DNA of 64,000 nt from Anaeroglomus sp964630775 (GCA_964630775.1 CAZVYY010000022.1:7767-71766); one strand, 5' to 3'. Shown: positions 1 to 9,000, counted from the first letter of the stretch. Made by a program: numbers and translations. The notes: generated from the sequence alone by a model not told the origin.

Positions 1-397
1 GGACATATTCCCTGGCTGATAGCAATTGCGATGACTTTTCATATCTCACTCCCCTGCCATCATTGAATTATCAGAGGGTCCCCCTTAATGGGTCGTATCG
101 GCACCAATCTTCCATTCTCCAGTTTGTACATAAGGCCGATAATCCTGCACAAACTATACCACCAATTAATAGTTGATCCGATATTTATAGAATATACAAT
201 GCTATATCCATAAATACGTTTATTGTATGATTTCTGCTCGCAAAGTTCCATGAAAACCTTCAGAATTAACTCCCAGCTTGACTTATTTGACAGAATCTGG
301 TATTATTTGCCTTAACATAGAGAAGATGGTGTCGTTGCACTATCAGTTCAGGGGTGGTTAAACTATGGTTTAATACTGAATATGGGGAGTAATTGAA
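1..397. other. Non-coding left edge of the window
   Basis: I see no convincing gene in this stretch. A short minus-strand open frame at 60-251 has no recognisable features and is not called. The right part holds the promoter of the secreted protein that starts at 398. An inverted pair of 7-mers (AGTTTGT at 121-127, ACAAACT at 149-155) has no assigned role. Confidence 0.5.
278..306 (+). promoter_or_regulatory. Sigma-70 type promoter for the secreted protein at 398
   Basis: TTGACT (278-283), a 17-base spacer, then TATTAT (301-306). This predicts a start near 313 and a leader of about 85 bases. A GGGGAG ribosome-binding site lies just before the ATG at 398. Confidence 0.5.
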
Positions 398-1972
398 ATG
401 TCTGGATTGAAGAAACTATTAGGCTTATTGTGTGTCTTGGCTTTATCGTCAAGCCTGTTGGCAACTCCGAAAGCCTGGGTCTCCACCAGTTACAGGCCGG
501 ATTTCTGGTCCTCGGGGACATGGTATCGGGCACCTGTTACCGAAGGTTACATGGACTTGCGTCTGCTCATCGAAAACGCATCTTTTGACCATGCTGAGTT
601 TTCCATTTCTTATGACAGCAGCATTCTATCCACACCGGGTACGGCTAATTTTCTGGATATCATGCCGGGTTTGAGTATTTCCGGCACCAACACTATTAAC
701 CTTGATGGTACCTGGAAAAAGACAATGTTTACCTTAACCGGGGCGGTGACCATTGGAGCCATTCAATATGAATCCGAAGCAGTGTTCAGACTTCGCCTGA
801 TTCCCCATGCCGAAGGGACGGTTCCTGTCAGTTTGTGGACCAGTTCCAGCCCTCGTTATCCTGCTGCCTACAAGAGCTGCGATCTGACTCTTCGCAGCGG
901 CGGACAGGTCGTTTCGTATGAGCGGAAAGAATGGAATGACAATGTTCAACTGGTTACATTCACCGACAAAACCTCGGCTTCCGTGATGTATCATTACGAT
1001 TTGAATTTGGGTACGCCCATATCCAATGGCATCATTCGGATTACCTACGACGACAACAGTGTGGAAGAATTTACTGCTTCCAATCACGCCAGAGGCATTA
1101 CCATCGACAGCAATTACGGTGGTTATTATATCACCGCTCAGCCCAATGCTGTTCAGTATGCGATCATTTTCCCTGAATACGAAGATACTGTCATGAGCAG
1201 CATCAGCGGCGGATGGTCAACTTCGCACAGCCAGCCGGAAATAATGTTTTTTGCCCGAGAAGCGTCGGAAGGATTTCATGGCCTGCGGGCTACCACGGAT
1301 GATATCGAGCTGACTGTGGATTTGGCCGGTATTGGAGAAAATTTCGGCAGTTCCACGTATGATGCCATCCTGATGAACTACGAGCAAGGCATTGTCAGCA
1401 AAACATATGATTTTGGTTATGTCGGCAATGACACCATCAAAATGACCATCCAGGGCGGCCTGGAAGCCAATCCCAATTACGTATTATATGTGTACAAAAA
1501 TGGACTCATCGCCGGCCGGACATGGTTTGGTGCATCGACTTTCTATCCAGTCACATTCACTGTCAAGGATCAGATGGACACAGCCTTGCCGGGTGCGACC
1601 GTGACAATACCGCTGTGGAGCATGTACGGGCCTGCTAATCTTGAACAGATTACCGATGCGAATGGCGAAGCGGTCTTTGAGCTGCCCGGTTCGGAATGGG
1701 GCAATTATTATAATTACTATGTTGTGCTTGCTGATCATGAAGATGCGGTCGGAAGCTTCCAGGTCATTGATACTGCGGTCAATGTGCCGATCGTCATGGG
1801 CCCCATCCGCGGGCTGGATATGGATGACCTTGCCATCCTTGCTTCACAATGGAAAATGGATTACTGTCAGTGGAATAACGACTGCAATGGCGCCGACCGT
1901 AACCGTGATGGTACTGTGGACATGGAAGACCTGGCGATATTTGTTGATCGCTGGCTGAAGGATACAAACTAA
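398..1972 (+). CDS. Secreted cohesin-like / dockerin-like protein
   Basis: 524 residues with a signal peptide (about residues 1-22). Residues about 24-180 read like a beta-sandwich of cohesin style, with the phrase FSISYDSSILS resembling the cohesin segment FxLxYDPxxL. A transthyretin/carboxypeptidase-regulatory-like segment follows at about 385-465 (VKDQMDTALPGATVTI, then DANGEAVFELP). Residues 470-520 form a dockerin-like tail: MDDLAILASQW, then DRNRDGTVDMEDLAIF with a DxNxDGxxxxxD calcium loop. I cannot name a substrate. A cohesin-like head and dockerin-like tail in one chain would fit an adaptor or self-assembling surface protein, but the cohesin reading rests on eye-matching alone. It is monocistronic, with its own promoter and a strong terminator. 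Confidence 0.75.
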   Translation: MSGLKKLLGLLCVLALSSSLLATPKAWVSTSYRPDFWSSGTWYRAPVTEGYMDLRLLIENASFDHAEFSISYDSSILSTPGTANFLDIMPGLSISGTNTINLDGTWKKTMFTLTGAVTIGAIQYESEAVFRLRLIPHAEGTVPVSLWTSSSPRYPAAYKSCDLTLRSGGQVVSYERKEWNDNVQLVTFTDKTSASVMYHYDLNLGTPISNGIIRITYDDNSVEEFTASNHARGITIDSNYGGYYITAQPNAVQYAIIFPEYEDTVMSSISGGWSTSHSQPEIMFFAREASEGFHGLRATTDDIELTVDLAGIGENFGSSTYDAILMNYEQGIVSKTYDFGYVGNDTIKMTIQGGLEANPNYVLYVYKNGLIAGRTWFGASTFYPVTFTVKDQMDTALPGATVTIPLWSMYGPANLEQITDANGEAVFELPGSEWGNYYNYYVVLADHEDAVGSFQVIDTAVNVPIVMGPIRGLDMDDLAILASQWKMDYCQWNNDCNGADRNRDGTVDMEDLAIFVDRWLKDTN

Positions 1973-1996
1973 ACGGATTCGATTTTCGAGTATTTA

Positions 1997-2035
1997 ACGC
2001 CCCCTTTCCGACTATCCCGGAAGGGGGCGTGTTTT
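1997..2035 (+). terminator. Rho-independent terminator
   Basis: ACGCCCCCTTTCCG (1997-2010) pairs with CGGAAGGGGGCGT (2018-2030), with one bulged T, followed by GTTTTTG. It sits after the secreted protein gene and before the convergent binding-protein gene ending at 2088. Confidence 0.85.
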
Positions 2036-2087
2036 TGCGTATACTGGTCAAGCATTTTAATATCGATCTTGTCGGGTTTTCAAATGA

Positions 2088-3050
2088 CTATTCGGAAAGC
2101 CATTCTCCGCCGGCGTCAATGTTGTCTTTGGTGAAGACCCGCGAGGCCAGTGTAATCTCTTTTTGGACAGTTTTTCCCGAAAGCAGAGTCATGGCGGCTT
2201 CCACGGCTTCCTTGCCGCCGGTGGGATATTCAAAACTGGCGGACAGAAGCCCCTGCTTGACGTAGGCCTGCCCTTCCTGCTGAAGACCGTCAATGCCGAC
2301 AAATAAAATGTCCTTTTCCCGCCCTGCCGCCTTGGCTGCCAGATAGGCACCGTGGGCACCGGGATCATTGTGGGCATAGACTAAATTGATTTCGGGGAAT
2401 CGAGCCAGGGCCGACTCCATCTCTTTGCGGGCGTTGGGTTCCAGCCATTTCATGTCGGCATCAAAAATAATTTCGATTTGGCTGTCCTGAATGCCTTCCA
2501 TAAAACCATTGTGACGGTCCTGGCCGGGGGTTGAGGTCATCAGGCCTTTTAATTCAACCACTTTGCCTTTACCGCCGAGCTTCTGGGCAATCCATCTGCC
2601 AGCCGCGCGGCCGATTTTCTTGTTATCCGCACCGACAAAGCAGGTGTATTTGTCGCCCAGTACGCGCCGATCCATTACAATCACCGGAATGCCCTTGTCG
2701 TAAGCCTGTGCCACCACGGGTGTCAGCGGTGCCGCTTCCTTGGGGGAAATAATAATCACATCAACACCGGCGCTGATGAACTCCTCGACCTGGGCCTGCT
2801 GGCGAAGGGTATCATTCTGGGCGTCTTTAAACACCACTGAAATTTCGGGATGCTGGTCGGCGGCCATTTTAATATCGGCATTCATCTGAACACGCCACGG
2901 CTCGCCAAGGTTGCACTGACTCATGCCAATGGTCCATTTTTTTGTTTCGCTTTTCGTCTCAGTTCCGGGGGCGGCCTGAGGGGTTGTTTTCTTACAGCCG
3001 GCCAAACAGAGTACAGCACAGAGAACCGCAAGCACGAAATTCTTTTTCAT
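2088..3050 (-). CDS. Sugar ABC transporter substrate-binding lipoprotein (RbsB-like)
   Basis: 320 residues from the ATG at 3050, chosen because AAGGGAAG lies just upstream and a lipoprotein signal follows at once (MKKNFVLAVLCAVLCLAGC, lipobox LAGC). The body is a type I periplasmic binding protein of the ribose/galactose family: repeated alpha/beta lobes with IGMSQCNLGEPWRVQMN near the start, VDVIIISPKEAAPL, IPVIVMDRRV and YAHNDPGAHGAYLAAKAAG. It should capture a sugar outside the membrane and pass it to the permease. It is the last gene of the transporter operon, 28 bases after the permease. The ligand cannot be read from sequence; the pectin and uronate genes elsewhere in the window make a plant-derived monosaccharide plausible. 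Confidence 0.9.
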   Translation of the reverse strand: MKKNFVLAVLCAVLCLAGCKKTTPQAAPGTETKSETKKWTIGMSQCNLGEPWRVQMNADIKMAADQHPEISVVFKDAQNDTLRQQAQVEEFISAGVDVIIISPKEAAPLTPVVAQAYDKGIPVIVMDRRVLGDKYTCFVGADNKKIGRAAGRWIAQKLGGKGKVVELKGLMTSTPGQDRHNGFMEGIQDSQIEIIFDADMKWLEPNARKEMESALARFPEINLVYAHNDPGAHGAYLAAKAAGREKDILFVGIDGLQQEGQAYVKQGLLSASFEYPTGGKEAVEAAMTLLSGKTVQKEITLASRVFTKDNIDAGGEWLSE

Positions 3051-3078
3051 GGCAACTTCCCTTTCTGATGTCCACTTC

Positions 3079-4083
3079 TTATTTTTTGGTTTTTTGCAGC
3101 AATACCGCCGCAATAATAATCGCCCCGGTCAGCATCAGCCGCTTGTCTTCGCCGATGGCGTTAATACTCAGAATTTTTTCAAGATAACCAATGGTCAGTA
3201 CTCCGATCAAGGTCAGCCACATATTGCCTCGCCCCCCTTGCAGGCTGGTGCCGCCGATGACCACCATCGCAATGGCCGACAACTCATACGATATCCCGGC
3301 CTCGGGATCGCCCTGGAGTTCCTGGGCCGCCTGGCAGATGCCCGCCACGCCGCAGAATAATCCGCTCAATCCATAAGCCAGCAGCTTGCTTTTGATAATC
3401 GGTACCCCCGAAAGACGGGCCGCTTCTTCATTGCCGCCGATGGCATATAAATACCGTCCGTAGCGAAGCTTGGTCAGGATAATGTAAGATATGACGATAC
3501 AGATTAAGAATATCACCGTAACGACGGTAATGTTGTCGCCGACCAGCTTGGAATTGATAAAATTAAATACGCCGGGGACCTCTACATACTGATACGTTCC
3601 GTCGGCCTGCTGGACGGCCGTAGAGATTTTCTGCCCGCCGGAAACCCACTTGGCCAGCCCGCGTGCAAAAACCATCATTGCAAGCGTGGAAATAAACGGC
3701 TGTATTTTGAATCGGGCGATAATCGCCCCGGACATAATTCCACACAGGGAACTGATAACCAGACAGACGAGAATAGCCAATATAACTGCCGTCTGGTAAT
3801 GAATAGTAAACAGCGAAAAACACACTGCCGTCAACGCCAGAATGCTTCCGACCGACAGGTCAATGCCCCCCGAGATAATGACCAGTGTCATACCACAGGC
3901 CAGAATGCCATATACAGACACCGCACGAAGCATATCCCGGTGTGTCCCCCATTTAAAGAAGGCACCATCCGCGTTAAAGACAAGACCAAGTACAAACACA
4001 ATAATCAATGCCGCCAACACACGGGTGGTCGGACTTGCGAGCCAGTGCTCACCGACTTTTAATGAGTTCGATGCTGTTTTCAT
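3079..4083 (-). CDS. Sugar ABC transporter permease (RbsC-like)
   Basis: 334 residues, hydrophobic throughout, with about 8-10 membrane spans and the RbsC/MglC family signatures GILACGMTLVIISGGIDLSVGS and, near the C terminus, AIAMVVIGGTSLQGGRG (shown in part). Start at 4083 with AAAGGA upstream. It should form the membrane channel with the double ATPase encoded 16 bases upstream (4100-5662) and receive sugar from the lipoprotein encoded downstream. Typical length for the family. Confidence 0.93.
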   Translation of the reverse strand: MKTASNSLKVGEHWLASPTTRVLAALIIVFVLGLVFNADGAFFKWGTHRDMLRAVSVYGILACGMTLVIISGGIDLSVGSILALTAVCFSLFTIHYQTAVILAILVCLVISSLCGIMSGAIIARFKIQPFISTLAMMVFARGLAKWVSGGQKISTAVQQADGTYQYVEVPGVFNFINSKLVGDNITVVTVIFLICIVISYIILTKLRYGRYLYAIGGNEEAARLSGVPIIKSKLLAYGLSGLFCGVAGICQAAQELQGDPEAGISYELSAIAMVVIGGTSLQGGRGNMWLTLIGVLTIGYLEKILSINAIGEDKRLMLTGAIIIAAVLLQKTKK

Positions 4084-4099
4084 CTGCTATCCTTTAAAA

Positions 4100-5662
4100 T
4101 CAATGATGAGACGATCCCTGTTTGTCCGATTTATCCGTATTGCCCATTGCCGCACGAAGAATCTTTTCCTGAGTGGCTTGTTCCGCGGTAAACTCCGCGG
4201 TGATTTTACCGCGATGCATCACAATTATCCGGTCACTCATGGCCAGCAATTCCGGCATTTCTGAACTAATCAGCATAATGGCCAGCCCCTGTGACGTCCA
4301 CTGGTTCATCAATTCGTAGATTTCATGTTTGGCCCCGACATCCACCCCCCGCGTCGGCTCATCAAGCAGTAATATCGCGGGGTTGGTATTCACCCATTTG
4401 GCAATAGCCACTTTCTGCTGATTCCCGCCCGACAAGGCATCGACCGGCATGGTTAAGGAAGCTGCTTTCAGATGGACCGATTGCCCCATGTGCCGGGCGG
4501 CTTCAAATTCCTGAGCAGGCCGCAGCCAGCCGAACGGGGCATATTTTTTAAGGGCGGCCAGTGTTGTATTTTCCACGATGTTCATTCCGAGAATCAGGCC
4601 GGTTGCCTTCCGGTCATTGGTCAGCAGCGCCAATCCCGCCTTAATACCCTCGCCTGGACTGGCAGGACAATACGCTTTATCCTGCAAGGTAATACTCCCG
4701 CTTACCCCGGATCCATACGCCCCAAACAGCCCATTGAGCAGTTCGCTGTTGCCGGAACCTCCAAGGCCGGCTACTCCCAGTATCTCCCCTGCCCGTAATT
4801 CAAAGGATACTTTGTCCACAACCGGGAAGGGTTTTCCGGCTTGATCCGGCACGCTGAAATCCTGAACTTTCAGCACTGTCTGCCTGAGATGAGCCTGATG
4901 CCGCGGAAATTGACTGCTCAACTCTCTGCCAACCATCCATTTTATCAGTTCGGATTGACCAAGCTGGGCCGCCGGGGCGGTCCCGATATACCGTCCGTCC
5001 CGCAACACCGTGATTCGATCAGCAATCCGGTAAATTTCTTCCATTTTATGCGTAATATAGACAATACCGCGCCCTTCTTTTTTCAGCTTATCAATAATGG
5101 CGAACAGCCGCTGTACCTCCACATCCGTCAGGGCACTGGTCGGTTCATCCATGACGATGATTTTACTTTCAAAGGCAAGGGCCTTGCAAATTTCGACCAT
5201 CTGCTGAATACCCAGCGAATACTCTCCGACTTTCTTTGAGACAGCAATCTCAAGGCCGACACCGGCAAGCAGTGCTTTGGCCTTTTGCTGCATCTGTTTT
5301 TTGGTCAGCCACGGTCCTTTGGCCAGTTCGCGCCCCAGAAAAATATTCTCATCCACAGTCATTGTCGGAACCAGCGACAGTTCCTGATGGATAATCGCAA
5401 TTCCTGCTGAGGCAGCATCATGAATGGAGTTGAACCGCACAGGCGTTCCATCCAGTTCAATCTGCCCCGCGTATGCAGTGTAGACACCCGCCAGAATCTT
5501 CATCAGGGTACTCTTGCCGGCACCGTTTTCCCCGGCCAGAATATGCACTTCGCCTGCCCGAAGCTCAAATTGAACATCGTCGAGGACCGGCGTTGAGGTA
5601 AATCGCTTGCCGATTCCGCTCATCAAAAGCAGCGGCTTGTTGTTGGTGTTCTGTGGGATCAT
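4100..5662 (-). CDS. Sugar ABC transporter double ATPase (RbsA/MglA-like)
   Basis: 520 residues with two fused ATP-binding cassettes. The first has Walker A GENGAGKST, signature YSLGIQQMVEICKAL and Walker B IIVMDEPTSAL. The second has the degenerate Walker A GLGGSGNSEL usual for RbsA/MglA proteins, signature LSGGNQQKVAIAKW and Walker B ILLLDEPTRGVDVG. It powers uptake through the permease. The gene starts 3 bases after the stop of the phosphoesterase gene, so the two are probably translationally coupled. Substrate is unassigned; the family handles ribose, galactose, xylose and related pentoses and hexoses. Confidence 0.93.
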   Translation of the reverse strand: MIPQNTNNKPLLLMSGIGKRFTSTPVLDDVQFELRAGEVHILAGENGAGKSTLMKILAGVYTAYAGQIELDGTPVRFNSIHDAASAGIAIIHQELSLVPTMTVDENIFLGRELAKGPWLTKKQMQQKAKALLAGVGLEIAVSKKVGEYSLGIQQMVEICKALAFESKIIVMDEPTSALTDVEVQRLFAIIDKLKKEGRGIVYITHKMEEIYRIADRITVLRDGRYIGTAPAAQLGQSELIKWMVGRELSSQFPRHQAHLRQTVLKVQDFSVPDQAGKPFPVVDKVSFELRAGEILGVAGLGGSGNSELLNGLFGAYGSGVSGSITLQDKAYCPASPGEGIKAGLALLTNDRKATGLILGMNIVENTTLAALKKYAPFGWLRPAQEFEAARHMGQSVHLKAASLTMPVDALSGGNQQKVAIAKWVNTNPAILLLDEPTRGVDVGAKHEIYELMNQWTSQGLAIMLISSEMPELLAMSDRIIVMHRGKITAEFTAEQATQEKILRAAMGNTDKSDKQGSSHH

Positions 5663-5665
5663 AAA

Positions 5666-6652
5666 TCAGGCTTTTTCCGGAATCCATCCATAATCGACAT
5701 AATCATGTTCAAAGGTGCCATCTTCATACAAGTCGAATACTCCATATCCTGCCGGACATTGGTGGAATGCCCCCTGCCACCATGCACCGCAAACCGCCCC
5801 ATCGCAAATATAGGTTATATTGTTATATTCTATCCGTTCCAGCAGATGCAGATGGCCGCTGATGCAGAGTTTGATATTCTTGTGCCGATAAAATAATTCC
5901 AGGAGCTTGCGGGTGTCCAGATGAACCCATTGATGCGGAACGACCCACTGTCCGCTCTTTTCATTTTCACCGTCTAAAATTGCCACTGCGGAAAGAATCG
6001 GAATATGGCTGATGATGCAGATATACTGGCCGGGATGTTCGGCCAGTTCATTTGACAGCCAGAGATATTGTTCCTCATCCAGTTTGGCCGTATAAACATC
6101 ATCGGAACTATGCGTGCTGTCGAGCATGATGATGCGCCACGGCCCCTTGTCAAAGGCATAATATCGATTCGGCAGGCTGAACTCATGCACCGGTCGTTTT
6201 TTGCCCCACAGGGCTTCCTCGCCGGTGGTTTTTCCGCTTTTTTTGTCCCAGCCCCAGACATCGTGGTTGCCGATACAGAATTTCACCGGCAGCCTGCATT
6301 CCTCCTGGAAAACCTTCTTGACCAGAGACAACTGGACATTGGCCCAGTTGTCATCCGACCCCAGGACACACATGACATTGTCCCCGCCGGTGATGACCAT
6401 CTCGGGTTTATCAGGCAAGGCCTGAATATGACGCAAGGCTGCGGCCAGACCTTCGGGGGCTTTTCGTTTCGGCTCGATGTGCAGGTCGGTCATGTGGGCA
6501 AAGCGAACCGTCCTTCCTGCGTTTGTTTTATGTCCATGACCCGCCTTGTCTGCCGGGGTATGGACAGCACACCCGCCGCTCAAAGCTGCCGCGGCCAGAA
6601 TCGAACTTCCGATTAGTTCACGTCGAGTCACCAGACACTTTTTTTCCTTCAT
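5666..6652 (-). CDS. Tat-exported calcineurin-like metallophosphoesterase
   Basis: 328 residues from the ATG at 6652, preferred over the longer frame (to 6718) because GAGGA precedes it and a twin-arginine signal follows (TRRELIGSSILAAAALSGG). The metal-binding blocks of the family are all present: DLH (D56, H58), GGD (D91), GNHD (N129, H130), SHIP (H216) and GHLH (H267, H269). It should be a di-metal phosphoesterase acting outside the cytoplasm. It is the first gene of the transcript that includes the sugar transporter, so it may strip phosphate from a substrate before uptake; that is inference. The promoter and a palindromic operator candidate lie directly upstream. Confidence 0.88.
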   Translation of the reverse strand: MKEKKCLVTRRELIGSSILAAAALSGGCAVHTPADKAGHGHKTNAGRTVRFAHMTDLHIEPKRKAPEGLAAALRHIQALPDKPEMVITGGDNVMCVLGSDDNWANVQLSLVKKVFQEECRLPVKFCIGNHDVWGWDKKSGKTTGEEALWGKKRPVHEFSLPNRYYAFDKGPWRIIMLDSTHSSDDVYTAKLDEEQYLWLSNELAEHPGQYICIISHIPILSAVAILDGENEKSGQWVVPHQWVHLDTRKLLELFYRHKNIKLCISGHLHLLERIEYNNITYICDGAVCGAWWQGAFHQCPAGYGVFDLYEDGTFEHDYVDYGWIPEKA

Positions 6653-6695
6653 TACGGCGTCCTCATCCTTTTTCAAGTATCTTGCACAAATATCT

Positions 6696-6711
6696 GCACA
6701 AACATTTGTCC
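6696..6711. promoter_or_regulatory. Operator candidate, GCACAAA palindrome, site 1
   Basis: GCACAAACATTTGTCC, two 7-base half-sites around CA. It lies just downstream of the predicted transcription start of the phosphoesterase-transporter operon, where a bound repressor would block transcription. Related sites occur at 8870-8885 and 14185-14200. Confidence 0.5.
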
Positions 6712-6726
6712 GACACATTTAAATCA

Positions 6727-6755
6727 ATTATAATGCAACTCTGGCAGCAAGGCAA
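6727..6755 (-). promoter_or_regulatory. Promoter of the phosphoesterase-ABC transporter operon
   Basis: On the minus strand, TTGCCT (6755-6750), a 17-base spacer, then a perfect TATAAT (6732-6727). The start would be near 6720, about 70 bases before the ATG at 6652, with the palindrome at 6696-6711 within the early leader. Confidence 0.6.
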
Positions 6756-6773
6756 CAGCATTTTTGAGTCCCC

Positions 6774-7313
6774 TCAAAATGGCGTCACAATCTGGTCCTG
6801 TTTGGTTCTGAATGAATCACCAAACAGAATAATGCCGGCAATTAACAGACCAAACCCACTGGAAATTATGACACCTGTTGAAGTTACGTGTTCTGTGGCA
6901 GTCATATGCCGTGTCAGGCCCATCAGGGGGGAATAGTCCAGCCATCCCAGCTCGGCCGGCAGCCATCTGCCCTGAATCAGATAATAGAAAATATCCTCCC
7001 ATCCGGCAGCGAATAAGAGAATCCCACTGAAAGCCAGACGAAAGGATTTGGCTGCGATACCCAACAGGACAAACAAGATGACTCCCAACGGCATAAATGC
7101 AAGCTGCCATCTCAGAATGGGTGTCTGTTTGCCAAAGATAACGGCATTAAATTCCGCGTCCCAGTTGACATTGTATTTGGCAGCTACGGGATGATAAATC
7201 TTTTCAAGGACAATGTAATCGACATAGGACAGGAGAAGGATAGAAAAGAAAATCAGCGCAGCAAGGCCATAGCATGAATGTTTTTCACCGGTATTATTCT
7301 TCTGTTTCTCCAT
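6774..7313 (-). CDS. Small four-span membrane protein of unknown function
   Basis: 179 residues with four predicted membrane segments at about 17-37, 69-88, 91-113 and 145-166. I recognise no family. It is transcribed in the same direction as the phosphoesterase-transporter genes but is separated from them by 121 bases containing their own promoter, so it is probably a separate unit or a weak upstream cistron. It has no clear ribosome-binding site, and a promoter ends only 8 bases before the ATG, so its mRNA may be leaderless. It stands divergent from the LacI regulator gene. Confidence 0.7.
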   Translation of the reverse strand: MEKQKNNTGEKHSCYGLAALIFFSILLLSYVDYIVLEKIYHPVAAKYNVNWDAEFNAVIFGKQTPILRWQLAFMPLGVILFVLLGIAAKSFRLAFSGILLFAAGWEDIFYYLIQGRWLPAELGWLDYSPLMGLTRHMTATEHVTSTGVIISSGFGLLIAGIILFGDSFRTKQDQIVTPF

Positions 7314-7321
7314 GACCGCGC

Positions 7322-7350
7322 ATAGTACGCCCCTGTCTTGTCGGAGTCAA
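7322..7350 (-). promoter_or_regulatory. Promoter for the membrane protein, possibly giving a leaderless mRNA
   Basis: On the minus strand, TTGACT (7350-7345), 17 bases, then TACTAT (7327-7322). The predicted start falls within a few bases of the ATG at 7313, and no Shine-Dalgarno sequence is visible. Confidence 0.45.
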
Positions 7351-7565
7351 ATGTTTTCCTTTAAATAATGAGCGGGCATATCGAAAATCAAAAATTATTT
7401 GAATTCACAGATTTAAAGCTGTAGAATGCCTGCATAATCCGAATATACTCAAAGGGTATTAATTGTTCCGCGAGCAAAAGAAGCAAGTGGTTGAGACTAC
7501 TGTACTTAGCCGCGACGAGCTGATAGATTTTAATCAGTATAACTACCAGATTTACAGGAGTTCAG

Positions 7566-8633
7566 GTGTCGGTAACACTTAAAGAAATAGCCTACTCTGC
7601 CGGGGTTGATGTGTCCGTCGTCTCACGCATTCTCAATGGCAAGGCAGACCAGTACCGAATTAGCCCGGCCTGTCAGGAACGGGTCAAGAAAATCGCCAAA
7701 ACCCTTGGCTATCTCCCCAATGCCTACGCCGCAGGGATTAAAAAAGGGAAATTTCGCTGTGTCGCCCTGCTTCAAAGCGGCACTGCGGGCAGCTACCAGG
7801 GTTCAACCCACCAAACCGGCACAAATTATCTGCCTGAGATCATGGTCAATGAAATTCATCGAAATCTTGAAAAAGATGATACTCATCTGCTGTTATCCAA
7901 TATTCCGGAACAAACGGTGGACAGTCACCAGTTGCCCAAAATCTTTCGTTCGCTGATGGCGGATGGATTAATTATCAACTACTATCAGGATTTGCCTGAA
8001 AACATCAAAGCTGCCATTGAACACACCTCGATGCCCACGGTGTGGATGAATTATAAAATGGATTACAATGCGGTCTATTCAGACAGCTTCTCGGCCGCCG
8101 AAAAAGCCACGCAGCATCTGATTGAGCTGGGACACAAGCGAATCGCTTACTGCAATGTCTATTTCAAGGATCTTCAGCCGGATGCCCATCACAGCGTGGC
8201 GGACAGACGCAACGGCTACATTTCAGCCATGCAAAAAGCCGGGCTGGGAATCTATGACATTACACCCGACCACAAAATCGACGATTCTGTGGAAAAACAA
8301 ATCGATTTATTCTATTCCGTCCTGAAACGTCCGGACAAGCCCACCGCCATGCTGTTCTACTGGTCATATTCCGTCCCGTCGGTTTATGCCGCTGCGGCAC
8401 GTCTGGATTTGCGTATCCCCAAAGACCTGTCCATTATTACGTTTGCGGGGGAATCGCACCTGAGAATAGGCCTGACCGCCACTGCCATGCTGGAGCCGGA
8501 AACCGATATGGGCAGAGAGGCAGTCAGTATGCTCAGAAAAAAAATGACCCTCAAGCAGAAAAATATCCCCTCCAAACGTCTGGAATATATATTTGCCCCC
8601 ATGTACACCTGCCAGAAGGCTCCCAATCCGTAG
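7566..8633 (+). CDS. LacI-family transcriptional regulator
   Basis: 355 residues from a GTG start; AGGAG at 7556-7560 sets it. The N-terminal 60 residues are a LacI-type helix-turn-helix and hinge (LKEIAYSAGVDVSVVSRILN, then YLPNAYAAGIKKG). The rest is a type I periplasmic-binding-like sugar sensor. The short YRIS segment after the helix-turn-helix is frequent in PVC-group LacI proteins as I recall. Divergent from the transporter/phosphoesterase genes and upstream of the pseudopilin gene, it is the best local candidate to bind the GCACAAA palindromes at 6696 and 8870, which lie on either side of it. A TATAAC (7537-7542) may be its -10 element; no good -35 is seen. Confidence 0.92.
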   Translation: MSVTLKEIAYSAGVDVSVVSRILNGKADQYRISPACQERVKKIAKTLGYLPNAYAAGIKKGKFRCVALLQSGTAGSYQGSTHQTGTNYLPEIMVNEIHRNLEKDDTHLLLSNIPEQTVDSHQLPKIFRSLMADGLIINYYQDLPENIKAAIEHTSMPTVWMNYKMDYNAVYSDSFSAAEKATQHLIELGHKRIAYCNVYFKDLQPDAHHSVADRRNGYISAMQKAGLGIYDITPDHKIDDSVEKQIDLFYSVLKRPDKPTAMLFYWSYSVPSVYAAAARLDLRIPKDLSIITFAGESHLRIGLTATAMLEPETDMGREAVSMLRKKMTLKQKNIPSKRLEYIFAPMYTCQKAPNP

Positions 8634-8869
8634 CATTTGCCATCCTCCAGGATAATCACAAGCAATTGTTATTATGAGACTTGCGCATATTTAATTGTAG
8701 CGGAGTCTGCAAAATAATCGCTTAAAAACCGACTTGGATATACTGTTATAAGATGTTGCATATCTTAATATATGATTCACAAAATAATGTCCTATTTCGT
8801 AACTTTGTTTTGTCTTTTTGCGTTTTTGTATCGGTTCGGGAGGTCGTTGTCGATATCATTAGTAAGTGT

Positions 8870-8885
8870 GCACAAAAGTTTGTGC
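8870..8885. promoter_or_regulatory. Operator candidate, GCACAAA palindrome, site 2
   Basis: GCACAAAAGTTTGTGC has perfect 7-base half-sites around AG. It ends 10 bases upstream of the -35 box of the pseudopilin promoter, a position suited to an activator or to a looping repressor. It is the most symmetric of the three related sites. Confidence 0.5.
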
Positions 8886-8895
8886 AATAAAGAAA

Positions 8896-8924
8896 TTGAC
8901 ATTTTGGCCGACAATCAGTATAGT
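8896..8924 (+). promoter_or_regulatory. Strong promoter for the pseudopilin-LamG operon
   Basis: Perfect TTGACA (8896-8901), 17-base spacer, TATAGT (8919-8924). The start would be near 8931, about 70 bases before the ATG at 9001. Confidence 0.7.
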
Positions 8925-9000
8925 GGCACTATGGCATCGTGGGGTTAAAGCAGCGGTGCAAGGACAGGAACAGATATGGATGGGAATTGAGGAGTCAAAA

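Larger units (their letters stand above)
8634..9000. other. Intergenic region with promoter and operator of the pseudopilin operon
   Basis: This 367-base stretch after the LacI gene contains no open frame I can support. It is AT-rich and holds, at its right side, the palindrome at 8870-8885 and the promoter at 8896-8924. I see no terminator for the LacI gene. Confidence 0.6.

Noticed and set aside
60..251. Minus-strand frame of 63 codons at the left edge
   Set aside because: No ribosome-binding site, no domain and unusual composition; likely chance.
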